From Streptomyces sp. Tue 6430 (lineage in GTDB: Bacteria > Actinomycetota > Actinomycetes > Streptomycetales > Streptomycetaceae), in the NCBI GenBank assembly GCA_021568835.1, contig JAKGSH010000010.1, positions 5,828,001 to 5,892,000 on the forward strand: 64,000 nucleotides of DNA, read 5' to 3'. The translations under genes and the position numbers were made by a program. Below are positions 54,219 through 62,093 of the stretch, in pieces. Positions within the stretch are counted from its first letter, which is position 1. Each line of letters opens with the position of its first letter. The notes beneath the pieces were generated by a model, which saw only the letters and a program-made list of their open reading frames with translations, made no database searches and was not told the origin of the DNA.

Positions 54219-57133
54219 TTATTCGAGAAGCTCCGCGTACGAGCCCATGGCCATGGCGATGTCCGCCTGGGCCCAGAACCGGTGGTACGTGAACACGGGC
54301 GCGGCTCCGCCCGCGAGATAGCCCTCGATCTTCGACCAGGACGGGTCGTCCTCGTAGAAGGACCTGATCGACGCGAAGGTCGAGGAGGCGCTGATCGCGT
54401 CGCCGTTCGGCATGGTGCCGGTCCAGCCGCTCGGGACGTACACGGCGTCGTCGAAGCGGTTGTAGTCGGTGCGGGTCTCGGGGACCGCGATGCCGAGGGC
54501 GTCCTGGTTGTTGTTCCACATGCCGTCCAGGAGCGCCTTGGCGGTCGTCTTCGCCTCCGTGTCACCGGACCTGGCGGCGTAGTACGTCAGGGTCCTGGCG
54601 TACGCGGCGGCCACGCCGACGTCGTTGGTGTAGTCGGCGACGGTGACGTGGAGTCCCGTGTTGGCACCGGGGCTCGTGGCGTTCCAGGTGTCGGGCTGGC
54701 CCGACCACTGGAGGGTGGAGGGGATCAGGAACGTGCCGTCCGGGTTGACCGTGGTCTTGGACAGGGCCCAGTCGACCCACTTGTCCAGGACCGCCTTGGC
54801 CTTGGCGTCACCCGACTGCTGGTAGTACTCGGCGACCCGCTCCATCGACCACGCCTGGAAGCCGAACCACTGGTTGGACGGCGGGTCGTGGTAGACGGGC
54901 TTCTCGTCGTAGTACATGCCGTAGAAGGTCGACTTCCCGGCCGGGGGAGTCGCGTAGCGGCCCGCCCAGCTGTTGGTCGCGCCGCCCGCGATGGCGCCTT
55001 CACTGGACTGGAGCCACCGGTAGAACTCCAGTTGCCGGGTCAGCGACTTGGCCCAGTCCGCCTGTCCCGTGGCCGACTTGGGCTTGAGGTCGGCGTAGCT
55101 GCTGAGCGCGTAGGCGGCGAGGGGTTCTGGTAGCCGCCGTGCGCGTGGCTGGAGCCGATGCGCCAGGCCCAGCCGGCGCTGGTGTCGGTGGCGCCGCCCC
55201 ACGCGTAGTACCAGGACAGCAGGTAGTGCGAGGAGTCCTTGCCGGTGCCCGCCGGGCAGGCGGACGGACCCACGCAGTTGCCGACCTTCTTGAAGTACTT
55301 GTCGTACATCGCGTACCGCAGGTAGTCGCCCATCTTCGCCGCCTTGGCGACGGTGGCCGAGACCTGGCTGCCCTTGCCCTGCTGCTCCGCCCAGACGTCC
55401 GCCCAGTAGGCGGCCTGCACGGCGCGCGCGTCGGCGTCCGGGGCGTTGGTGAACTTCCACTGCTTGGCGTAGGAGGAGTCACCGGTGAACAGGTCCAGGT
55501 AGCCGTTCTTCCCGCCGTACTTGAAGGCGTCGCAGGTCGGCTGCGGCACCGTCTCCCACACCGACTCCTGCGCGCCGCGCTGGAAGGTGTTGATGTACGA
55601 CGGTCCGGTGTCGGACGGACCGGCCTCGCACTTGCCGGGGGAGTTGCCGTAGCCGTAGACGTTGTCGACGTCCTGGAGCCAGTGCATGGCGTAGACGTCG
55701 TCCGTGCCGTACGCGGTCTTCAGCTCACCGGCGATCGGGTCCGGTCCCACCGACACCGCGCCGTCCAGCTTCGCCGGGTACTCGTCGGGCGTGTCCAGTT
55801 CCGGCGCGTACGTCGCCGGCTTGGACGCGTTGTAGAAGGAGTTCGTCGGCTGGTCGGCGTGGGTGGGGATCATGTACTTCTCCATGATCTCCCAGGCGCC
55901 GTTGAACTTGGTCCAGTCGCCCGTGACCTTGCCGTACATCGCCTGCAGCCAGAGCAGGTAGCTGTACGCCTCCGACGTGGTCTCGTGCCCGTGGTCCGGG
56001 GCCTCGACGATCAGCGTCTCCACCGAGTGGTACGGGATCCCCTCAGGGGAGAAGTAGCCGCTCGCCGGGTTGGTGATCTTCCCGTACAGCTCCAGGAAGC
56101 GCGCGTCGTACGCCTTGGACGCGGCGATCTGGGTGACCGTGACCGCGGTCTTCGCGTGCCCGTTCGCCGTCGACTCGAAGGTCGCCGCGCCCGTGCCGGA
56201 GCTGTCGGCCGTGACGGTCACCTTCTGCGCGGTGTTCCAGTTCGACGGGGTGAAGGTCAGGCTCGCGCCCCCGGTCACCGTGAGTCCCGTGTTGCCGCTC
56301 GCCCGGGCGGTCGTCACGGTCACATTGGCCGACGGCTGGGTGGAGAGCCGCAGCTCGTACGTCCCCGTCTTGCCCTGCTGGACGGCGAGCTGGGTCGTGG
56401 AGGCCACCACGGCCGGTCCCGAGGCGACCGTGATGCCGACCGGCGTGGACGACGCGGAGGCGCCCAGGCTGTCGTAGGCCTTCGCCACCAGCGAATGACT
56501 GCCCACGGTCAAACCAGAGGCCGACAGCGAGTACGGCGCGCTGGTGTCCGTGCCCAGCAGGGCCGTGTCGTCGTAGAACTCGACCTTGCTGACGGTCGCA
56601 CCGTCCGCGGCGGCCGCGGTGGCCGCGAGCGGCACCGCGTCACCCTGGGTGTAGACCGCGCCCGCGGCCGGGCTGGTCAGCACGGTGATCGGCGGCTGGT
56701 GGGCGCCGGTGCACGGGGTGCCGTTGACCGAGAAGGTCGTGGGAGCGGCGTTGCTGCCGCTGTAGGTGAACTGCGCCCCGGTGCCGACCGACGCGCCGGC
56801 GGCGACCGTCCCGTTGTAGGAGGCGCTGGTCACCGTGATCTGCTTGCCGGACTGCGACCAGCTGCCGTTCCAGCCGTTGGACAGCTTCTGGTCGCCGGTG
56901 TAGGCGTACGCCAGGGTCCAGCCGTTGATCGCGTCCGTGCCGCGGTTGGTGAGGGTGAGATCCGCGGTGAAGCCGGATCCCCAGTCGTTCGTCTTGTAGT
57001 CGACGCTGCACTGAAGCGCCGCGGCCTGGGCGGGGGTCGTGCCGGTGCCCAGCATGGTCAGGGGGAGCGCGAGGGCCGCCACGGCGGCGGTCCACAGTCG
57101 CCGCGCCGTGCGGCGTCTGCGTGAGGGATCCAT
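54219..57133 (-). CDS. Cellulase, glycoside hydrolase family 48, with N-terminal CBM2 and two beta domains
   Basis: About 971 residues after restoring one base near 55125 (five C read as four). Signal peptide to about residue 38; CBM2 at ~41-140 (CSVDYKTNDWGSGFTADLTLTNRG); an Ig-like domain at ~148-236 (FYDDTALLGTDTSAPYSL); a second beta domain at ~238-333; GH48 from ~335 (YDARFLELYGKITNPASGYFSPEGIPYHSVETLIVEAPDHGHETTSEAYSY), which includes the catalytic Glu in EAPDHGHETTSEA. GH48 enzymes are reducing-end processive cellobiohydrolases. AAGGAGG precedes ATG 57133. A CebR-like operator lies at its promoter. Confidence 0.95.
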
Positions 57134-57192
57134 GGTGCCGGTTCCTCCTTGCGGCTCGGAGAAGGGGGGAGGAGCAACAAGCCTTGAACCAG

Positions 57193-57206
57193 TGGGAGCG
57201 CTCCCA
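57193..57206. promoter_or_regulatory. CebR-type operator (perfect 14-bp palindrome)
   Basis: TGGGAGCGCTCCCA is identical to the palindrome known to be bound by the cellobiose-responsive repressor CebR in Streptomyces. It lies 60 bases upstream of the GH48 start codon and directly next to the predicted -10 element. A half site (TGGGAGCG) follows at 57222-57229. CebR itself is not in this window. Confidence 0.88.
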
Positions 57207-57234
57207 TAGTGGGGATGCGGGTGGGAGCGGTCAA
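57206..57234 (-). promoter_or_regulatory. Predicted sigma-70-like promoter of the GH48 gene
   Basis: On the minus strand TTGACC (57234-57229) and CACTAT (57211-57206) are separated by exactly 17 bases. The -10 touches the CebR-like palindrome and the spacer contains a further half site, an arrangement that fits repression. Confidence 0.6.
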
Positions 57235-57334
57235 GGTGCTTGAAGAGTCGAAAATGTTCGACACGCGAGGTTGAGAGAAAGTCGGCAACCCTCTGTTCTT
57301 TGCCGTCACTTGGCGCTAGCTTCGTTGGCACCAG

Positions 57335-57348
57335 TGGGAGCGGTTCCA
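57335..57348. promoter_or_regulatory. Second, imperfect CebR-like site
   Basis: TGGGAGCGGTTCCA differs from the perfect palindrome at two positions. It lies about 200 bases upstream of GH48 and 49 bases before the ATG of the small rightward frame at 57397, so it might control rightward transcription toward the GH6 gene. Confidence 0.55.
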
Positions 57349-57396
57349 TCAGTCGACGCGTCCGTACCGACGTGCCCGAGCTGTGAGGACTCGCTC

Positions 57397-57732
57397 ATGC
57401 GACACCCCCCGCGTTCAGTACTTTTAGCCGTCGCCGGCAGGGTCGCCCCCGCCGGCGCGGTCGCCCTCGCCCAGGGCGCCGCGCTGCCGGTCTCGACGGC
57501 ACAGGGAGCCACGGCCGCTCGACCGGTGGAGCACTCCGTCACCGGACGGCGGGACGCCGCCGTCCGGTCGACCGCGGACCGGCACGTCGGCACCGCCCGC
57601 ACCTCCTCGGACGAGGAGCGCCGGCCCGGCCTCTCGCACATCCGGCCCGTGCACGGCGGTGCGCACCGCGACGGGACACCCGCCGCGTACGGCACCGGGC
57701 CGCGCGATCGTCCGCGCGCCCTCGACGGCTGA
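57397..57732 (+). CDS. Possible small secreted protein of unknown function
   Basis: A 111-residue frame beginning MRHPPRSVLLAVAGRVAPAGAVALAQGAALPVSTAQGA, which looks like a signal peptide although an Arg interrupts the hydrophobic core. The rest is polar, Arg/His-rich (RPVEHSVTGRRDAAVRSTADRHVGTARTSSDEERR) and matches no domain I know. TGAGGA lies before the ATG. It may be a real small exported protein, a decayed remnant of a secreted enzyme, or non-coding; the region would otherwise be a 730-base gap. Confidence 0.35.
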   Translation: MRHPPRSVLLAVAGRVAPAGAVALAQGAALPVSTAQGATAARPVEHSVTGRRDAAVRSTADRHVGTARTSSDEERRPGLSHIRPVHGGAHRDGTPAAYGTGPRDRPRALDG

Positions 57733-57763
57733 CCCCGGTACCGCCCCACGACCACGACCGCTT

Positions 57764-57812
57764 CACGACCATGTCCGCCCCACGACCATGTCCGCCCCAC
57801 GACCACGACCCC
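57764..57812 (+). repeat. 17-bp direct repeat in the GH6 leader
   Basis: CACGACCATGTCCGCCC occurs twice in tandem (57764 and 57781), followed by a partial copy CACGACCACGACCCC, ending about 50 bases upstream of the GH6 start. Confidence 0.85.
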
Positions 57813-57863
57813 AGGGAAAAGCGCGTCACCCCACACCCGCAACCGAGAAGGAACACCGCACTC

Positions 57864-59591
57864 ATGAGCCGTAGCAGAACTGCGATACTCGCCGCGCTGG
57901 CGCTGGTCGCCGGTGCCTCCGGGACGGCGCTCGCCGTCGTCCCCGGTGACGCCGGCATCGCCGCCGTGCCGTGCACCGTGGACTACAAGGTGCAGAACGA
58001 CTGGGGCACCGGCTTCACCGCCAACGTGACCGTCACCAACAACTCGGCCGCCAAGTCGAGTTGGGCCGTGAAGTGGTCGTACGCCGGGAACCAGAAGGTC
58101 ACCAGCGCCTGGAGCGCGAAGGTCACCCAGTCCGGCACGGCCGTCACCGCCGCCAACGAGAGCTACAACGGCACGCTGGCGACGGGCGCTTCCACCAGCT
58201 TCGGGTTCCAGGGCACCTACAGCGGCAGTAACGCGCTCCCGACGACGTTCACCCTCGACGGCGTCACCTGCAACGTCGACGGCGGCGGCCCCACCGACCC
58301 CGGTCCGACGGACCCGACCGATCCGGGCACCCCCGGCACCAGGGTCGACAACCCCTACGCCGGCGCCAAGGTGTACGTGAACCCCGAGTGGTCGGCGAAC
58401 GCCGCGGCCGAACCCGGCGGCAGCCGCGTCTCCAACCAGCCCACCGCCGTCTGGCTCGACCGCACCGCCGCGATCAACGGCGCCAACGGCAAGATGGGCC
58501 TGCGCGCCCACCTCGACGAGGCGCTGAAGCAGAAGGGCTCCGGCGAGCTCGTCGTCCAGTTCGTCATCTACAACCTGCCCGGACGCGACTGCGCCGCCCT
58601 CGCCTCCAACGGCGAACTGGGCCCGACGGAGATCGACAAGTACAAGACGCAGTACATCGACCCGATCAAGGCCATCATGGCCGACTCCAAGTACGCCGGG
58701 CTGCGCATCGTCAACACCGTCGAGATCGACTCGCTGCCCAACCTCGTCACCAACACCGGCAGCCGGGTCACGGCCACCCCGCAGTGCGACGTGATGAAGG
58801 CCAACGGCAACTACCAGAAGGGCGTCGGCTACGCCCTGAACAAGCTCGGTGACGTGCCCAACGTCTACAACTACGTCGACGCCGGACACCACGGCTGGCT
58901 CGGCTGGGACGACAACTTCGCCCCCAGCGCCGCGCTCATGAAGGAGGCGGCCACCACCGAGGGCGCCACCGTCAACGACGTCCACGGCTTCATCACCAAC
59001 ACGGCCAACTACAGCGCCCTGAAGGAGAACAACTTCTCCATCAACGACAACGTGGCCGGCAAGTCGGTCCGCGAGTCGAAGTGGGTCGACTGGAACCGCT
59101 ACGTCGACGAGCTGTCCTACGCCCAGGCCTTCCGCAACCAGCTGGTCACCGCCGGCTTCAACTCCAACATCGGCATGCTGATCGACACCTCCCGCAACGG
59201 CTGGGGCGGCACCGCCCGGCCCGCCGGCCCGGGCGCCACGACCAGCGTGGACACCTACGTCGACGGCGGCCGCTACGACCGCCGCCTCAACACCGGCAAC
59301 TGGTGCAACCAGGCCGGTGCCGGCCTCGGTGAACGCCCGCAGGCCGCTCCGGCCGCCGGGATCGACGCCTACGTCTGGGTCAAGCCGCCGGGTGAGTCCG
59401 ACGGTGCCAGCAGCGCCATCTCGAACGACGAGGGCAAGGGCTTCGACCGGATGTGCGACCCCACGTACACGGGCAACCCGCGCAACAACAACAACATGTC
59501 GGGCGCCCTGGCGAACGCGCCGATCTCCGGCCACTGGTTCTCCGCTCAGTTCCAGCAGCTGATGCAGAACGCGTACCCGCCGCTGCCGTAA
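57864..59591 (+). CDS. Cellulase, glycoside hydrolase family 6, with N-terminal CBM2
   Basis: A 575-residue intact protein. Signal peptide to about residue 31; CBM2 from Cys37 (CTVDYKVQNDWGTGFTANVTVTNN) to ~135; a GGGPTDPGPTDPTDPG linker; GH6 from ~160: KVYVNPEWSANAA, VVQFVIYNLPGRDCAALASNGEL (catalytic Asp region), NTVEIDSLPNL, YVDAGHHGWLGWDDN, SNIGMLIDTSRNGWGG and VKPPGESDGAS. Its size and loop pattern fit bacterial cellobiohydrolases acting from the non-reducing end, complementary to GH48. AAGGA lies 11 bases before ATG 57864. Confidence 0.94.
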   Translation: MSRSRTAILAALALVAGASGTALAVVPGDAGIAAVPCTVDYKVQNDWGTGFTANVTVTNNSAAKSSWAVKWSYAGNQKVTSAWSAKVTQSGTAVTAANESYNGTLATGASTSFGFQGTYSGSNALPTTFTLDGVTCNVDGGGPTDPGPTDPTDPGTPGTRVDNPYAGAKVYVNPEWSANAAAEPGGSRVSNQPTAVWLDRTAAINGANGKMGLRAHLDEALKQKGSGELVVQFVIYNLPGRDCAALASNGELGPTEIDKYKTQYIDPIKAIMADSKYAGLRIVNTVEIDSLPNLVTNTGSRVTATPQCDVMKANGNYQKGVGYALNKLGDVPNVYNYVDAGHHGWLGWDDNFAPSAALMKEAATTEGATVNDVHGFITNTANYSALKENNFSINDNVAGKSVRESKWVDWNRYVDELSYAQAFRNQLVTAGFNSNIGMLIDTSRNGWGGTARPAGPGATTSVDTYVDGGRYDRRLNTGNWCNQAGAGLGERPQAAPAAGIDAYVWVKPPGESDGASSAISNDEGKGFDRMCDPTYTGNPRNNNNMSGALANAPISGHWFSAQFQQLMQNAYPPLP

Positions 59592-59636
59592 CCGAGTGAC
59601 CCGCCGGGGGCGCACCACCGGCCCTCGGCGCGGTAC

Positions 59637-59667
59637 CCGGCCGCTCCCGTCCACCGGGGGCGGCCGG
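59637..59667 (+). terminator. Hairpin downstream of the GH6 gene
   Basis: CCGGCCGC at 59637-59644 pairs with GCGGCCGG at 59660-59667, and an inner CCC/GGG can extend the stem. A second inverted repeat, GTTGCCGG at 59688-59695 with CCGGCAAC at 59708-59715, follows with a T-rich loop. Confidence 0.6.
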
Positions 59668-59780
59668 TCGGCGTTTCCCGGAAAAACGTTGCCGGTTTTT
59701 TGCCGCCCCGGCAACAGGGATGGCCTCCGGCCGGTGCGTCGGCGCACGCTGTCGGCACCACGGACGAGAGGCTGACCACC

Positions 59781-60728
59781 ATGGCGCACGAACAGCACGA
59801 ACAGCACGAACAGCACGGGCAGCACGGTCCGGGAGCCGGACACGGACACGCACACGGTCACGGTCACGGGCACGGTCACGACACCGAGATCGACTGGGCC
59901 GAGATGGCCCCGCATCTGGAGGCCCAGGCCGAGCTGTTCGCGCCCCTGTACGAGAAGGCCCTGTCCTGGCTCGGGAAGGAGGTGACCGAACCCGGGCTGA
60001 TCGTCGACGCGGGCAGCGGCCCCGGCGTGGTGTCCTGTCTGTTCGCGGAGGTGTTCCCCGGCGCACGGGTCATGGCAGTCGACGGCTCCGGACCGCTCCT
60101 GGAGCGGGCGCGGGCGCGGGCCGGCCGACTCGGACACGCCGACCGCTTCGGCACGCTGACCGGAGAACTTCCGGGCGTCCTGGAGGAGTTGGACTACCCC
60201 GCCGACCTGATCTGGGCCGGCCGCAGTCTGCACCACCTGGGCGACCAGCGCGCCGCCCTCGCCGCGTTCGCCGAGCGGCTGGCGCCCGGCGGCACGTTGG
60301 CGATCATGGAGGGCGGTCTGCCGAGCCGGTTCCTGCCGCGCGACCTCGGGTTCGGCCGCCCCGGCCTGCAGGCACGGCTCGACGCGCTGGAGGCGGAGTG
60401 GTTCGCCCGGATGCGTGCCGACCTGCCCGGAGCCGTCGAGGAGACCGAGGACTGGGCCGCGCTGCTGAGCGCCGCAGGCCTGACGCACACCCGCACCCGC
60501 AGCTTCCTGCTCGACCTGCCGGCGCCGGCCTCCGACCGGGCCCGCGCCCACATCGCCGCCTCCCTGGACCGGCTCCGGGACGTCTTCGGCGACACGCTCG
60601 ACGCGGACGACCGGGCCGTGCTCGACCGGCTGCTCGACCCGCAGGACCCGGCCGGTGTGCACCAGCGGCCGGACGTGTTCGTGCTGGCCGCCCACTCGGT
60701 GCACACCGCGGTCAAGCCGGTGCAGTGA
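59781..60728 (+). CDS. Class I SAM-dependent methyltransferase with His-rich N-terminus
   Basis: A 315-residue intact protein. The first 34 residues contain 15 histidines in HEQ repeats and an alternating HGH tract. Then follows a normal methyltransferase domain: LIVDAGSGPGVVSCLFAEVFPGARVMAVDGSGPLLERA, LIWAGRSLHHLGDQRAALAAF, LAPGGTLAIMEGG, and a C-terminal helical part (TRTRSFLLDLPAPASDRARAHIAASLDRL). The His tract could bind Ni, Zn or Co, but no metal gene is adjacent. The substrate is unknown. Confidence 0.9.
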   Translation: MAHEQHEQHEQHGQHGPGAGHGHAHGHGHGHGHDTEIDWAEMAPHLEAQAELFAPLYEKALSWLGKEVTEPGLIVDAGSGPGVVSCLFAEVFPGARVMAVDGSGPLLERARARAGRLGHADRFGTLTGELPGVLEELDYPADLIWAGRSLHHLGDQRAALAAFAERLAPGGTLAIMEGGLPSRFLPRDLGFGRPGLQARLDALEAEWFARMRADLPGAVEETEDWAALLSAAGLTHTRTRSFLLDLPAPASDRARAHIAASLDRLRDVFGDTLDADDRAVLDRLLDPQDPAGVHQRPDVFVLAAHSVHTAVKPVQ

Positions 60729-60748
60729 CAAGGGACTTGGGGAAAGGT

Positions 60749-60771
60749 GCTTGACCTGGAGAGCACTTCGA
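60749..60771 (+). promoter_or_regulatory. Possible MerR-type operator/promoter upstream of the SDR remnant
   Basis: The segment with TTGACCTGGAGAGCACTTC resembles the stretched, imperfectly palindromic TTGACC-type promoters used by MerR-family activators. No convincing -10 was found and no MerR gene is present, so this is tentative. Confidence 0.3.
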
Positions 60772-60818
60772 GCGAGGGACTCCGTGCCGTTCGCGCAACG
60801 CACAGGGGGTCACACCAC

Positions 60819-61042
60819 ATGAACAGCTCTCCGGACACGACGGCCGCGCCCGTCGCCCTCATCACCGGCGGCGGCATCGGCGCCGCCGTCGCACGGCGCC
60901 TGCTGGACGCGGGGTACCGGGCCACCGTCACGGGCCGCGGCGAGGAGAGGCTGCGCGCCTTCGCCGATGTGGGCGATCCGCCGGCCCGAGAGGGGGCGAC
61001 GTCGACACCGTCGTCGTACGGCCGGTCGGACAGCCCGACTGA
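60819..61042 (+). pseudogene. Short-chain dehydrogenase/reductase remnant with internal deletion
   Basis: The start encodes PVALITGGGIGAAVARRLLDAGYRATVTGRGEERLRAFADVG, the NAD(P)-binding beginning of an SDR (with GGGIG where TGxxxGIG is expected, so three residues are also missing there). About 50 residues in, the sequence jumps in another frame to GDVDTVVVRPVGQPD and a stop at 61040-61042; this is the typical C-terminus of YdfG-like SDRs (compare NEIVVRPTAQ). The ~170 residues with the Tyr-x3-Lys active site are absent. This is a large deletion, unlike the one-base breaks elsewhere. Confidence 0.75.
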
Positions 61043-61048
61043 CGCGCG

Positions 61049-61078
61049 GAGGGCGCCCCTCGACCCAGGGGCGCCCTC
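61049..61078 (+). terminator. Perfect 12-bp hairpin after the SDR remnant
   Basis: GAGGGCGCCCCT at 61049-61060 pairs with AGGGGCGCCCTC at 61067-61078 over a 6-base loop. Confidence 0.8.
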
Positions 61079-61117
61079 GTGCCGCTCGTCCGGGCCCGGC
61101 CCGGCCCGGACGGAAGA

Positions 61118-61142
61118 CCCGCGGCCCGTGCCGGGCCGCGGG
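61118..61142 (-). terminator. Perfect 11-bp hairpin after the aldo/keto reductase gene
   Basis: CCCGCGGCCCG at 61118-61128 pairs with CGGGCCGCGGG at 61132-61142 over a 3-base loop, 16 bases past the stop of the minus-strand reductase. Confidence 0.75.
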
Positions 61143-61158
61143 CTCAGCCGGTATGGGC

Positions 61159-61995
61159 TCAGCCGATGTCGAACGTGGCCGGGTCGGGACCGATGCGCCG
61201 GTCCTCGTTCAGCGCGCTGATCGCGGCCAGGTCCTCGGTGTCCAGGCTGAAGTCGAACACCTCGATGTTCTCCTTGATCCGCGACGGCGTCACGGACTTC
61301 GGGATCACGATGTTGCCGATCTGGAGGTGCCAGCGCAGCACGACCTGGGCCGGGGTGCGCTCGTGCTTGCGGGCGATGGCGACGATCGCCGGTACTTCCA
61401 GGAGCCCCTTGCCCTGGCCCAGCGGGGACCAGGCCTCGGTGGCGATGCCCTGCTCCGCGTGGAACTCCCGCGAGGCGTGCTGCTGGAGGTGCGGGTGCAG
61501 CTCGATCTGGTTGACCGCGGGGACGACCGAGGTCTCGGCGATCAGCCGCTCCAGGTGCTCCGGCAGGAAGTTGGAGACGCCGATGGCCCGCGTGCGGCCG
61601 TCCGCGAGGAGCTTCTCGAACGCCTTGTAGGTGTCGACGTAGGAATCACGGGCCGGCAGGGGCCAGTGGATCAGGTACAGGTCGACGTGGTCGAGACCCA
61701 GCTTCTCCAGCGAGGTGTCGAACGCGCGGAGCGTCGCGTCGTACCCGTGGTCGCTGTTCCAGAGCTTGGTGGTGACGAAGAGGTCCTCGCGGGCCACGCC
61801 CGAGGCGGCGAGCGCCTTGCCGGTGCCCTCCTCGTTGCCGTAGATCGCCGCTGTGTCGATGCTGCGGTACCCGGCCTCCAGCGCGGTGGCCACCGCCCGC
61901 TCGGCCTCGTCGTCCGGCACCTGCCAGACGCCGAAGCCCAGCTGGGGCATCTCGACGCCGTTGTTCAGGATGATCGGGGGGACCTTGCTGCTCAC
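61159..61995 (-). CDS. Aldo/keto reductase
   Basis: A 278-residue protein if started at GTG 61995 (AAGGA upstream); an in-frame ATG at 62043 would add 16 residues. AKR signatures are present: GFGVWQVPDDEAERAVATALEAGYRSIDTAAIYGNEEG (catalytic Asp and Tyr), FVTTKLWNSDHG (Lys), LIHWPLP (His), IGVSNFLPEHLERL and IVIPKSVTPSRIKENIEVFDFSL (NADPH site). It reduces aldehydes or ketones, as in 2,5-diketogluconate reductase-type enzymes; the substrate is unknown. Confidence 0.94.
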   Translation of the reverse strand: MSSKVPPIILNNGVEMPQLGFGVWQVPDDEAERAVATALEAGYRSIDTAAIYGNEEGTGKALAASGVAREDLFVTTKLWNSDHGYDATLRAFDTSLEKLGLDHVDLYLIHWPLPARDSYVDTYKAFEKLLADGRTRAIGVSNFLPEHLERLIAETSVVPAVNQIELHPHLQQHASREFHAEQGIATEAWSPLGQGKGLLEVPAIVAIARKHERTPAQVVLRWHLQIGNIVIPKSVTPSRIKENIEVFDFSLDTEDLAAISALNEDRRIGPDPATFDIG

Positions 61996-62093
61996 GAGCT
62001 CTTGATCCTTCGGTTGTCCGTCAAGTGGTACTCCCATGGTCAACGATCACGGGGCGTCCCGCATTCCTGACCCCGGAATCCGTCGGCCGGGGC

